Source: Bacillus sp. BGMRC 2118
GTDB lineage: Bacteria; Bacillota; Bacilli; Bacillales; SA4
Reading direction: 5' to 3'
NCBI GenBank assembly: GCA_008364785.1
Contig: VTTJ01000009.1
Coordinates: 1 to 64,000 of the forward strand
Length of the DNA stretch: 64,000 bases
Translations under genes and position numbers: made by a program
Shown: positions 53,698 through 62,502 of the stretch, piece by piece
Numbering within the stretch: the stretch's first letter is position 1
Layout: each line of letters begins with the position of its first letter
Notes under the pieces: generated by a model
Database searches by the model: none
What the model was told of the DNA's origin: nothing
Seen by the model: the letters and a program-made list of their open reading frames with translations, nothing else

Positions 53698-53776
53698 GAC
53701 TCATGTTAGATAAATCCATTTTTCTCTAATCGCGATTGAACTACACTGTTTTTATTGACGTGTAGGAGGAATGAAG

Positions 53777-54376
53777 ATGTCACTTTTAGAGCTAAATATT
53801 CAATTGTTTTGGTTTATAAACAATCTTGGTATTCATTATCCATTTTTGAACAAGAGCATGATTTTCATTGCAGAGTACACGATTTTCATGCTTGCTCTAT
53901 TCGTCCTAGTCCATTGGTTTTCCCGGAATGCCAAAAAACGAATAATGGTTATATGTGCTTCCCTCACTTTTCTCATCGCAGAACTTTTAGGAAAATTCGC
54001 AGGAACTCTGCATTCCAATCAGCAGCCTTTCGCTATGTTACAAGATGTTAACCAGCTTATTGAAAAAGCCGTCAATAATTCGTTTCCTAGTGACCACACG
54101 ATCTTATTTTTTTCTTTTTGTATGACCTTTGCTATTTTTCATAAGAAAACAGCAATATTGTGGATTTCCATTGCCGTACTGGTAGGTATTTCACGTATTT
54201 GGGTTGGTGTACATTACCCGGCAGATATCTTTGTTGGGGCCTTAATCAGCTCAGTTACTGCCATTACTGTTTATATTACTTTAGGAAAATCATTATTAGT
54301 GGTCAAACTTCTCACCCGATATGAGAAAATAGAACGAAAGGTACTACTGTCCTCTACTAAATCTAAAGATTATTAA
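53777..54376 (+). CDS. bcrC: Undecaprenyl-diphosphatase, BcrC type
   Basis: 199 residues, six-helix PAP2 phosphatase. Motif 2 is SFPSDHTILFF and motif 3 is SRIWVGVHYPADIFVG, both very close to BcrC. Motif 1 (K-x6-RP) is degraded to KFAGTLHSNQQPF, lacking the Arg-Pro. BcrC recycles the lipid carrier and protects against bacitracin. ATG 53777 follows AGGAGG with 8-base spacing; the ATG at 53771 is too close. Confidence 0.85.
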   Translation: MSLLELNIQLFWFINNLGIHYPFLNKSMIFIAEYTIFMLALFVLVHWFSRNAKKRIMVICASLTFLIAELLGKFAGTLHSNQQPFAMLQDVNQLIEKAVNNSFPSDHTILFFSFCMTFAIFHKKTAILWISIAVLVGISRIWVGVHYPADIFVGALISSVTAITVYITLGKSLLVVKLLTRYEKIERKVLLSSTKSKDY

Positions 54377-54382
54377 GCCTTT

Positions 54383-54410
54383 AAAAGCACGAATATACAG
54401 TGCTTTTTTT
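54383..54410 (+). terminator. Terminator of bcrC
   Basis: AAAAGCAC / GTGCTTTT with T-run. MITE copy D is inserted directly behind its T-tract. Confidence 0.75.
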
Positions 54411-54414
54411 CTTA

Positions 54415-54601
54415 GGATCTTTTCTAAAACTTTGTTGCTTTTTGTACAATTATTCTTGGTGTACAACCAGTTTTAGAATCAAATTGAGGTTGGATTAGAA
54501 AAGAGCAACTCTCTTTATGTATAGTAATAATTAGATACTAAGGTAAAAATCCGGCTTTCTGAGATTTTTACGAGATAGCAACAATCTATACGAAAACAGC
54601 C
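54415..54601. repeat. MITE copy D (187 bp) with near-perfect target duplication
   Basis: It starts GGATCTTTTC and ends GAAAACAGCC. The flanks are TTTTCTTA (54407-54414) and TTTTGTTA (54602-54609), 7 of 8 matching. It is a nearly complete copy containing the GTAAAAATC/GATTTTTAC hairpin and GTGTACAACCA. It lies just 41 bases upstream of the response-regulator start and may supply or displace its promoter. Confidence 0.85.
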
Positions 54602-54642
54602 TTTTGTTATGATAGTAGTAGTAAATCAGAGGAGTAATGGCT

Positions 54643-55344
54643 ATGTTTAAAATAATGATGATAGAAGATGATAAGCAACTTGTTCGCCTATTAGAGGATT
54701 ACTTAAAGAGATACGGCTTCAATACATATGCCGTAACAGATTTTGAACACGTGCGGAACCAATTTGAAGACTATGATCCTCATCTAGTGTTACTTGATGT
54801 GAACTTACCAAATTTTGACGGCTTCTACTGGTGTAGACAAATTCGCAGCATTTCGACATGTCCTGTAATATTCATTTCTGCCAGAGATAGTAAAATGGAC
54901 CAGGTAATGGCTCTTGAGAATGGAGCGGATGATTATATCACTAAACCATTTGACTATGAGATTGTCCTTGCTAAAATTAACAGTCAAATACGTCGCGCTT
55001 ACGGGACGTATGCCAATTCACAAAATGGACGGAAAACAACCATAGACGGGTTAACTCTTGATGTTGAGAGATTACGGTTAACTTTAGATGATAATGAAAT
55101 AGAACTTAGTCACACGGAGGCAAAAATCCTGGATGAACTTCTTAACAAGATTGATTACGTGGTGAGCCGTGACCGATTATTAGAGAAGATCTGGGATGAT
55201 CAAGCCTTTGTCGATGATAATACATTGAATGTGTACGTTGCCCGTGTACGAAAAAAACTGGCTTCCTTGAATATCATTAATTCTCTTCAAACAATACGTG
55301 GACAAGGATACCGCCTTCTTCCAAATTGGAGGGACAGAAAATGA
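54643..55344 (+). CDS. OmpR-family response regulator, BceR-like
   Basis: 233 residues: receiver with Asp52 in LVLLDVNLPNFDG and Lys in DYITKPFDYEIVLAK; C-terminal winged HTH (LSHTEAKILDELLNKIDYVV and RLLEKIWDDQAFVDDNTLNV). ATG 54643 chosen for the GGAG 8 bases upstream. First gene of a Bce-type module; its stop overlaps the sensor start (ATGA). Its likely targets are the TTACA-N4-TGTAA boxes at 53.7 and 56.4 kb. Confidence 0.9.
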   Translation: MFKIMMIEDDKQLVRLLEDYLKRYGFNTYAVTDFEHVRNQFEDYDPHLVLLDVNLPNFDGFYWCRQIRSISTCPVIFISARDSKMDQVMALENGADDYITKPFDYEIVLAKINSQIRRAYGTYANSQNGRKTTIDGLTLDVERLRLTLDDNEIELSHTEAKILDELLNKIDYVVSRDRLLEKIWDDQAFVDDNTLNVYVARVRKKLASLNIINSLQTIRGQGYRLLPNWRDRK

Positions 55345-56306
55345 AATTGTTTCTTCGGGATCACATTCCCCTTATTTTCATGTACTTTACCCAGCTTTTC
55401 CTAACAATGCTCATATATTGGCTTGATGGTCATGAAAATGTAAGCATTAGTTTATATGCGCTGCTTTTAAGCAGCTTTATATTGTTTGTTTATTTATTGT
55501 ACCGCTATATGACGAATCGTTCCTTGTACACTCAGCTAGAGGAACCTTTGCAATCCATAGATGGGCACATTTCTCAAACTAGTCCATTATCAGAAGGACT
55601 ACATCAATTGCTCAAAGATCAAGCAAGACATTATAAACATGAACTGCAGCAATATAAACAAAGGCTGGATTATCATATTTCTTTTATCCATCAATGGGTT
55701 CACCAAATGAAAACGCCCATATCAGTCATTCATTTACTCATTCAAGATGATGACACCGAGAAATCAAAAGAAATCGGGGATGAAATTGACCGCCTAAAAA
55801 AGGGACTGGAGACTGTACTTTATACAGCAAGATTAGATTCCTTTGAGCATGATTTTTATGTAGAAACCCTTCATTTAGAGAAAATCGTACGCTCTGTTAC
55901 ATCAAAGGAGAAAAGGCTGTTTATTCGAAAAAGAATATTCCCTTCTTTTCAATTTGAAAACAATATCAAGGTCGTTTCCGATGAAAAATGGTTGTCATTT
56001 ATTATCACCCAGTTAGTGACGAATGCCATCCGCTATACCATTCAAGAAGGGAAGAAAATCCATTTTCATGCCTTCCAAAACAACACAGATACAATACTCG
56101 AAGTTCGCGACGAAGGAGTTGGTATTCCTCTTCATGACCTGCCACGTGTATTTGACCCCTATTTCACCGGAGAAAACGGCCGTAATTTTGAAGAATCAAC
56201 CGGTATGGGATTATATTTAGTGAAACAAATTCTAGATAAGCTTGGTCATTCCATTGAGGTCGAATCCGATGTGTCCCTCGGCACGACTGTACGAATTAAG
56301 TTCTAG
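55341..56306 (+). CDS. Intramembrane-sensing histidine kinase, BceS-like
   Basis: 321 residues. Two N-terminal helices with only a few residues between them (no extracellular sensor), as in the BceS group that senses flux through its ABC transporter. His121 lies in WVHQMKTPISVI; the ATPase domain has TNAIRYT, DEGVGIPLHDLPRVFDPYF and GMGLYLVKQIL. ATG 55341 follows GGAGGGAC and overlaps the regulator stop. Part of the Bce-type module. Confidence 0.9.
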   Translation: MKLFLRDHIPLIFMYFTQLFLTMLIYWLDGHENVSISLYALLLSSFILFVYLLYRYMTNRSLYTQLEEPLQSIDGHISQTSPLSEGLHQLLKDQARHYKHELQQYKQRLDYHISFIHQWVHQMKTPISVIHLLIQDDDTEKSKEIGDEIDRLKKGLETVLYTARLDSFEHDFYVETLHLEKIVRSVTSKEKRLFIRKRIFPSFQFENNIKVVSDEKWLSFIITQLVTNAIRYTIQEGKKIHFHAFQNNTDTILEVRDEGVGIPLHDLPRVFDPYFTGENGRNFEESTGMGLYLVKQILDKLGHSIEVESDVSLGTTVRIKF

Positions 56307-56379
56307 CTTAAATGAAGATGCCTATACGATGTTGTGGGCATCTTTTCGCACCTTATTATGGTACAAGCAGAAAATTACC

Positions 56380-56393
56380 TTACAAAAATGTAA
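56380..56393 (+). promoter_or_regulatory. BceR-type operator upstream of the ABC genes
   Basis: TTACA-AAAA-TGTAA, a perfect match to the BceR-type inverted repeat TNACA-N4-TGTAA, 84 bases before the ATPase gene. Confidence 0.75.
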
Positions 56394-56476
56394 GCTACTT
56401 GTAAGCTAAGTACATAGCCTTAGTTATCTATTATTTTATAAGATGATAACAGATAATCAATGAAGGAGTGACCAAT

Positions 56477-57247
56477 GTGTCTATATTGCAAGTGAAACAT
56501 GTTGAAAAGATATATGAAGGAAAAATTAATTATAAAGCAATTGATAATATCAGCTTTACCGCAGAAACTGGAGAGTTTGTCGGCATCATGGGTCCATCCG
56601 GGAGTGGTAAGACGACATTATTAAATATTATTGCAACCATTGATCAGCCAACTTCAGGTGAAGTGTTGATAAACAATAAAAATCCTCATAGATTAAACCG
56701 CAAAGAAGCAGCCTTATTCAGAAGACATGAATTAGGATTTGTATTTCAAAACTTTAATTTACTGGATACGTTAACAGTGGAAGAAAACATTGTCCTTCCT
56801 CTTACACTTGATGGAGTCAGCGTAAAAGAAATGATGGAGAAACTGCAGAATGTGACAAGCAAGCTTGGTATTGACCACATCCTTAAAAAACGAATTTACG
56901 AAATTTCCGGTGGTCAAATGCAGCGTACAGCAATTGCACGCGCTATCATCCACAATCCTTCCCTTATCTTAGCTGATGAGCCGACTGGTAACCTGGATTC
57001 TAAGGCATCAAAGGATGTAATGGAAACTCTTTCGACCATTAATAAAGATGAGAATGCATCAATTTTTATGGTGACACATGATCCGGTTGCTGCAAGCTAT
57101 TGTGACCGTGTACTGTTTATAAAGGATGGGTGTTTCTATAATGAAATTTACCGAGGAGACAATCGACAAGCCTTTTTCCAAAAAATCATTGATATGCTTT
57201 CATTGTTAGGAGGCGAGAGCCGTGACCTTTCCTCAGTTCGTTATTAG
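56477..57247 (+). CDS. ABC transporter ATP-binding protein, BceA-like
   Basis: 256 residues with Walker A GPSGSGKTT, Q-loop FVFQNFNLLD, signature ISGGQMQR and Walker B LILADEPTGNLD. GTG 56477 was chosen because GAAGGAG lies about 9 bases before it; GTG 56468 abuts that site. It overlaps the permease gene by 26 bases. With the permease it forms the antimicrobial-peptide detoxification transporter of the Bce type. Confidence 0.92.
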   Translation: MSILQVKHVEKIYEGKINYKAIDNISFTAETGEFVGIMGPSGSGKTTLLNIIATIDQPTSGEVLINNKNPHRLNRKEAALFRRHELGFVFQNFNLLDTLTVEENIVLPLTLDGVSVKEMMEKLQNVTSKLGIDHILKKRIYEISGGQMQRTAIARAIIHNPSLILADEPTGNLDSKASKDVMETLSTINKDENASIFMVTHDPVAASYCDRVLFIKDGCFYNEIYRGDNRQAFFQKIIDMLSLLGGESRDLSSVRY

Positions 57248-59129
57248 AAATGTCTTACGAAACAAAAGAACTTACAGCGCCTACTTTTTTAGCAGTGCCT
57301 TTTCCGTTCTTATCTTTTTCGTCTTCTCTCTCTTTATCTTTCATCCTGATATTGATAGGGGCGTAACAGCAGCACTTGCTGTTCAAATGATGGGTGCAGC
57401 AGAAGTACTCATGTACGTGTTCTCCTTTATGTTTGTTTTGTATTCAGTCAGTACCTTTTTAAAAACGAGAAAACGTGAATTCGGTATTCTCATCATGCAC
57501 GGCATGACAAGATCTCAACTTAATTGGATGGTATTTTTAGAGAATATGATCATCGGTGTAGGAGCTATTGCACTTGGAACTGGGTTAGGCATGCTAACCG
57601 GAAAATTATTTTTAATGATTGGCTCTAAAATGATCGGTATACCACCACTGGAATTTTACGTATCTAGTAAAGGATTGCTGTTAACGATTATAGCTTTTTT
57701 ACTTCTTTTCCTTTTTATTTCAATTGCAACAACGTTTCTTGTTAAGACCAATAAATTACTAGATTTATTTCAATCCTATGAAAAACCTAAAACAGAACCG
57801 AAAGTTTCCAAGACATTGGCAGTTATTGCAGCGATGCTTCTATTCATAAGCTATTATCTAGCAGCAACCTCTTCGTTACAAACATTACTAATGAGAATGC
57901 TTCCGGTTATTGCCATGACAGTTATAGGAACGTACTTCTTTTACACACAGCTGTCCGTATTTATTATTAAACTGCTTCAGAAGAACCGTTTATTATTTTG
58001 GAGAAAGACTAACTTAGTGACCATTTCAAGTCTAGCCTACCGTCTCAAGGATAATGCCAGGATGTTCTTCATGGTTACAATTGTCTCTACTATTGCATTT
58101 TGCGCAGTCGGCTCACTAGCTTCTATTAATGTCATGACAAAAGAATTTATCATTAGTTTCCCGGCAGCTATTACGTATCTTTCTCAAGATCAACAGTCGG
58201 TCCACGAAGAGCACTTACAGCAAATAGAATCAGAATTAAACAAAAGAAATATATCATATGAATCGAATCAGGTACCGATTAAATTTGTTGAGGTTGCTTC
58301 GAATTCCGATTCATATCCTATTGATGAGCTTGTTGTAATTTCCTTCTCCAGTTACCAAAACATTGCACAAGCTGCAGGATTTCAACTTACTGAAACTCCG
58401 CTTCGTAAAAATGAAGTTTTGTCGATGAAGCAATCTCATTTAGATGTCTACGAATCAGAAAATTACACACTGAAGCAAGATAAACTAATACTTACTCACA
58501 AAAAAGCTACTGAACATGTTGTTGTTCCTTACACGCTTGTTCAAACCGATGGAATCGTGGTAAGTGATGAGTTATATGAAAAATTAGCTGCTTCAACTAC
58601 CGGTCTACTGACTGGTTTCTATACTGATAATCTTGAAAAAACAGCCGGTATGGGTGGAAATCTCGTAAAGGATGGCCGGGCTTTCCTAGGTGTTACCAAG
58701 TCATATTCCATGACAGTCAGCGGAACTATGTATGAAGATCAGCTAAATATGTACAAGATGATGTTATTCGTTGCTCTATTAATGGGTGCAGTTTTCTTCA
58801 TTGCAGCAGGAAGCTTTTTATATTTTAGACTATACTCAGACCTGGAATATGACCAGCGACTATATGTAACAATTAAGAAGGTCGGCTTAACGAATCAAGA
58901 ATTAGATAAAATTGTCTCGAGGCAGCTTACTCTATTGTTCTTTGTTCCGTTTCTTGTTGCGGTCATACACAGTATTTTTGCCTTTATGGCGCTACAAAGT
59001 TTTTATGCAATATCAATTGCAACTGAGGTTTCTATTGTATTTGGCGGGTTCTTCCTTGCGCAACTGCTATACTTCCTACTCATTCGATCACGATATTTGC
59101 ATAATTTAAAGAAAGCCATTGCGATATAA
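57222..59129 (+). CDS. ABC transporter permease, BceB-like
   Basis: 635 residues: about ten helices with two FtsX-type domains and a large extracellular domain of about 210 residues between helices 7 and 8, which in BceB binds the peptide and signals to the kinase. Characteristic start FPQFVIRNVLRNKRTYSAYF. GTG 57222 behind AGGAGG. Works with the ATPase and the two-component system just upstream. Confidence 0.92.
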   Translation: MTFPQFVIRNVLRNKRTYSAYFFSSAFSVLIFFVFSLFIFHPDIDRGVTAALAVQMMGAAEVLMYVFSFMFVLYSVSTFLKTRKREFGILIMHGMTRSQLNWMVFLENMIIGVGAIALGTGLGMLTGKLFLMIGSKMIGIPPLEFYVSSKGLLLTIIAFLLLFLFISIATTFLVKTNKLLDLFQSYEKPKTEPKVSKTLAVIAAMLLFISYYLAATSSLQTLLMRMLPVIAMTVIGTYFFYTQLSVFIIKLLQKNRLLFWRKTNLVTISSLAYRLKDNARMFFMVTIVSTIAFCAVGSLASINVMTKEFIISFPAAITYLSQDQQSVHEEHLQQIESELNKRNISYESNQVPIKFVEVASNSDSYPIDELVVISFSSYQNIAQAAGFQLTETPLRKNEVLSMKQSHLDVYESENYTLKQDKLILTHKKATEHVVVPYTLVQTDGIVVSDELYEKLAASTTGLLTGFYTDNLEKTAGMGGNLVKDGRAFLGVTKSYSMTVSGTMYEDQLNMYKMMLFVALLMGAVFFIAAGSFLYFRLYSDLEYDQRLYVTIKKVGLTNQELDKIVSRQLTLLFFVPFLVAVIHSIFAFMALQSFYAISIATEVSIVFGGFFLAQLLYFLLIRSRYLHNLKKAIAI

Positions 59130-59135
59130 AATAAA

Positions 59136-59214
59136 GGCTCTTTATGTATAGTAGTATCTAAATACTAAGGTAAAACGATTTTTACAAAAAGCAACAATTT
59201 ATACGAAAACAGTC
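59136..59214. repeat. MITE copy E (79 bp, short type)
   Basis: It starts GGCTCTTTATGTATAG and ends CGAAAACAGTC. The flanks AAAATAAA and AAAATTAA match 7 of 8. Compared with copy D, the sequence between the first GGCTCTTT and TTTATGTATAG is deleted, the same shortening as in copy G. It lies six bases after the permease stop. Confidence 0.75.
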
Positions 59215-59221
59215 AAAATTA

Positions 59222-59284
59222 AAAAGCCCATACGTGTTAATCGTCCCATTTTATAGTAGGGAATCACGTTTAGGGCTTTTTTTA
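59222..59284 (-). terminator. Long terminator of the kinase-STAS gene
   Basis: AAAAGCCC / GGGCTTTT outer stem with inner CGTG/CACG and CCC/GGG pairs; minus-strand T-run into MITE copy E. Confidence 0.75.
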
Positions 59285-60862
59285 TATCGTTACATTCTCG
59301 GTTTCTTCTTTAAACAACACATCATTTAATGCAACCTGCAGGGTACCTTTAAACTCAGCTCTACCATAGAAGCCGTCTCCCTTTGATACCATTTGAGTTA
59401 CGATTTCGGCACGTAATCCTGTCAAAATCGTTTTACATCCCATCATGGCAATTCCATCTATTATGGATAGAAGTCGTTGCATAATGTTATGGTCCATAGG
59501 TGGAACTCCTGATAAATCCATGATTAATGTTTGAATTCGCTGATTTTCAATTTCAACTAACACTTTTTCCTGTATTGTTCCAATTCGCAAATAATCAATA
59601 AATCCAATCAGCGGTAATATACAAATTGAACGGTTAATCGGAATGATTGGAACAGATAGATTTTCAACAAGTTGTCTCTGCTCTTCTAGCAATTCATCTT
59701 TATATTTCGTATAACTGATAAAGAATGTTGTTAAAAATTTATCAACCAGTTCATTTACCTTTTTTTCCGTATTATAAAAGTCTTCGATTACACTGTTGCT
59801 CCCGGAATCCACCTCATAGTTATATAAAAATAACCATACTGTTCTTCTAATTGCCTGTACCCACTCTAATTTAAAGGCTAATGTCAATGAATGCTTCGCC
59901 CACGCAATTCCTTCATACTTAGCAAAGCTCGTTAATTCATGCTCTCTCTCTTCAATGAGATACATCACAAGTTTGTTAGCATTGCTTAATAAGTTAATAT
60001 TACCAATTTGATGTATTTCTTCAATTTTATCTCGTACATTTATTGCTTCATCTAGTAACTTCGCTTCAAAGTCTTTTTGATTATCTATAAAATAATCCTT
60101 TAACGTTGCAGATTCACTGAACGTAAGATTCAACTTCTTCACTCCTTTATTGTTTACTAGATTTACTAATCTAGGGATACGTATTGTAAATTTCGTCCCC
60201 TTGCCTACGACACTATCAACAGTAATCTTCCCTCCATGCTGGTAAATGACTGAAAATACTTGAGTAAGCCCCATTCCCGTACCATGGTCCTTCGTTGAGA
60301 AAAAAGGAGTACCGAGAAGTGTCAATTTTTCCTCTGGAATGCCAACACCCGTATCTTCAATCGTAACAATGACATCGTTGTCTTCCAAAAAATGAGTTAA
60401 TGAAAGTTCACCTATTCCTTCAATTGACTCAATTGCATTTTTTATTAGGTTAAAAAAGGCCTTCTTGAATTGATTTTTCTTCCCAGTTACGACCATGTCT
60501 GTATTTTTGAAGTCTGTCTTGACATTTATGTTGTATAACTTGTCCTGAAACAAGTTCAATATCGATTCTAGTTCTACTGTTAAATTAAAACTTTGAAACT
60601 CTTCATCTTCTAAATCAGGCTTTGAAACTTGAAGCAAATTATTTAACGTGATTAAGGCATTATCTAACTCAGACTGGGCAATCTCAATATATTCATTCTT
60701 GCCATTTTCCTCTAGTAACTGAAGGAAACCTTTCACAGCCGTTAAGGGATTTCTTACTTCATGAGCAATTCCAGCTGCAATTTGCCCTACAGATGCTAAT
60801 TGACTTAAATGATGAGTATTCTTCTCTGCTGATTCAACTTGTACTTTCTCATCTATTTCCAT
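59282..60862 (-). CDS. Histidine kinase fused to an RsbR-like STAS domain
   Basis: 526 residues, soluble. The kinase core comes first: HisKA with His34 (VGQIAAGIAHEVRNPLTAVK), then an ATPase domain with NLIKNAIESI, DTGVGIPEEKL and GTGMGLTQVFSV. A helical middle of about 150 residues follows, then a C-terminal STAS domain (VPIIPINRSICILPLIGFID ... TLIMDLSGVPPMDHNIMQRL ... GCKTILTGLRAEIVTQMV) as in RsbR stressosome proteins. The RsbR phospho-Thr of DITG is a Ser in DLSG. No signal peptide or helices. ATG 60862 follows GGGAG. No adjacent response regulator; partner unknown. Confidence 0.85.
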   Translation of the reverse strand: MEIDEKVQVESAEKNTHHLSQLASVGQIAAGIAHEVRNPLTAVKGFLQLLEENGKNEYIEIAQSELDNALITLNNLLQVSKPDLEDEEFQSFNLTVELESILNLFQDKLYNINVKTDFKNTDMVVTGKKNQFKKAFFNLIKNAIESIEGIGELSLTHFLEDNDVIVTIEDTGVGIPEEKLTLLGTPFFSTKDHGTGMGLTQVFSVIYQHGGKITVDSVVGKGTKFTIRIPRLVNLVNNKGVKKLNLTFSESATLKDYFIDNQKDFEAKLLDEAINVRDKIEEIHQIGNINLLSNANKLVMYLIEEREHELTSFAKYEGIAWAKHSLTLAFKLEWVQAIRRTVWLFLYNYEVDSGSNSVIEDFYNTEKKVNELVDKFLTTFFISYTKYKDELLEEQRQLVENLSVPIIPINRSICILPLIGFIDYLRIGTIQEKVLVEIENQRIQTLIMDLSGVPPMDHNIMQRLLSIIDGIAMMGCKTILTGLRAEIVTQMVSKGDGFYGRAEFKGTLQVALNDVLFKEETENVTI

Positions 60863-61104
60863 GTCGCTTCTCCCTTCCGTCACCGATCACTTCGGTTAAT
60901 AGTTCCTCAAGATCTTTAATAAGACTTGGTTATTGTTTAATGCTGATGGTTTTGTCTTGGTTTGCATGGTAAGTATAGAAATAATTTCTGATAAGCGAAA
61001 AAATTACGTACACTCTTCCCATTCTACTAAAAATAGTATGAGAGATACAATACAAGTCTATCATTAACGAAAAAAAGTTGTATTATACATATATCTTTCC
61101 CAGG

Positions 61105-61719
61105 TTAATTCGTCATCTTTAGTTGATAAATTAAAAATCTCTCATTTTCATCTCCTGAAAAGATAGTTTGTAAAGGGATTTCTTTCAATAACTGAAATTG
61201 TGTTTCATTATCCAGATAGAAGATATAGTCTGTCGATGGATAGTATAGTACAATATCCACGGTCCGATTCACCTCTTCTACTGATCGCAAAATTTGATTT
61301 ACAACCTTAATAAAGATTTGAACAGTAAAGGGATTAAAAAAGTAAAAGACTGTATCTTGAGGATTGATGGTGTACTCTTCTGCTAAACAACAGTAAAATT
61401 GTAGATTGTTTACTCTTCTTCTTGTTTTCAACTTATAGCTTTCTACATTATGCAGGGCTTCTTGATAGAACGCTTCATTCATCTCAATACCTGTAACAGT
61501 TGCATTACATACATAGTGAATAATAAAGTTTAGCCTGCCTTTCCCACAACCAAAGTCAACCACACCATCATTACTTCTTATGTCATAATGTCGTAGTAGC
61601 TCTTCAATGGCTACATACGGTGTTGGTTCATAACGGTGATAATGGATCGATTTTAGAAAACCCTTTTGTTCTCCACTCGTATGAATACCTAGCCTTTTTT
61701 CATAATCCACTTCTTGCAC
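61105..61719 (-). CDS. Class I SAM-dependent methyltransferase
   Basis: About 204 residues from GTG 61719, which has GAAGGAG 8-11 bases before it; an in-frame ATG at 61770 has no ribosome site and lies 16 bases from MITE copy F. Motif I is GVVDFGCGKGRLNFIIHYV, followed by TGIEMNEAFYQEAL and the FYFFNPFTVQIF motif-IV-like segment. Substrate unknown. The MITE insertion may have removed the native leader. Confidence 0.75.
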   Translation of the reverse strand: MQEVDYEKRLGIHTSGEQKGFLKSIHYHRYEPTPYVAIEELLRHYDIRSNDGVVDFGCGKGRLNFIIHYVCNATVTGIEMNEAFYQEALHNVESYKLKTRRRVNNLQFYCCLAEEYTINPQDTVFYFFNPFTVQIFIKVVNQILRSVEEVNRTVDIVLYYPSTDYIFYLDNETQFQLLKEIPLQTIFSGDENERFLIYQLKMTN

Positions 61720-61785
61720 AAATTTCTCTCCTTCATAGTTGCTGTTTTTTCTAGGCTCTTTTGTAGTCATTGCTGCTATTAATAA

Positions 61786-61971
61786 GACTCTTTTCTAAAA
61801 CTTTGTTGCTTTTTGTACAATTATTCTGGGTTTACAACCATTTTCAGAAGCAAATTGAGGGTGAATAAGTAAAGAGCGACTCTCTTTATGTATAGTTGTA
61901 ATTTGTTTACTATGGTAAAAATCCGGCTTCCTGAGATTTTTACTAGAAAGCAACAATCTATGTGAAATATC
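61786..61971. repeat. MITE copy F (about 186 bp, right end decayed)
   Basis: It starts GACTCTTTTCTAAAACTTTG and contains GGGTTTACAACCA, CGACTCTCTTTATGTATAGT, CTATGGTAAAAATCCGGC and AAAGCAACAATCTATG. The end has decayed to GAAATATC where GAAAACAGCC is expected, and no target duplication is visible. It sits between the methyltransferase start and the nrdI stop. Confidence 0.75.
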
Positions 61972-62016
61972 TTTTTCTATTATTTCCTTATTCATAGTAA
62001 AATAAAAGAGGAAGAC

Positions 62017-62502
62017 TTAGTCTCCCCCATTTTTATCTAGATAATTGAGTTTATGTAAAACAGCCTCTACAAATTTGAAGCATTTCTGGATATCGCTTTC
62101 CTGAGGCATTAGTTCAACCTTTAACGTAGCTGCTAATACGGTATGTTGAAATAGCATGTCTCTAAAAAAATTTACAGCTCCACAATAATTAGGATAAAAA
62201 CGGTCTCCTGTTCCAAATACTCCTGTGACAATCGTTGATTGATTTAAGCATTCAAGCTTTGAATAGAGCTCAACCATTTCTTTAGGTATTTCTCCATTTC
62301 TCCACGTGTAGGTCCCAATTACTATCACATCACTTTGACAGATCGATTTCATGTTGAATTGATCAATTGAATGTACGGAAGTTTTGAGCAGCCCTTTTTT
62401 CATCAATATAAAGTAAATGTACATTGCTAAAGACTTTGTATTCCCTGTTTTAGATGTGTATACAATAGAGATAGTCGGTTGATTATAGTTCATCAAATCC
62501 AT
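62017..62502 (-). CDS. nrdI: NrdI flavodoxin-like ribonucleotide reductase assembly protein
   Basis: About 161 residues. The FMN loop YTSKTGNTKSLA and the IGTYTWRNGEIP and VFGTGDRFYPNYCGAVNFFR segments are typical of NrdI, which supplies superoxide to build the Mn-tyrosyl radical cofactor of NrdF. ATG 62502 or 62493 is the start, both overlapping the end of nrdF; the ribosome site AAAGGTG lies upstream. Last gene of nrdE-nrdF-nrdI. Confidence 0.85.
   Translation of the reverse strand: MDLMNYNQPTISIVYTSKTGNTKSLAMYIYFILMKKGLLKTSVHSIDQFNMKSICQSDVIVIGTYTWRNGEIPKEMVELYSKLECLNQSTIVTGVFGTGDRFYPNYCGAVNFFRDMLFQHTVLAATLKVELMPQESDIQKCFKFVEAVLHKLNYLDKNGGD

Noticed and set aside
61795..61995. 66-residue minus-strand open frame
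   Set aside because: It lies within MITE copy F, has no ribosome site and encodes the repeat sequence.
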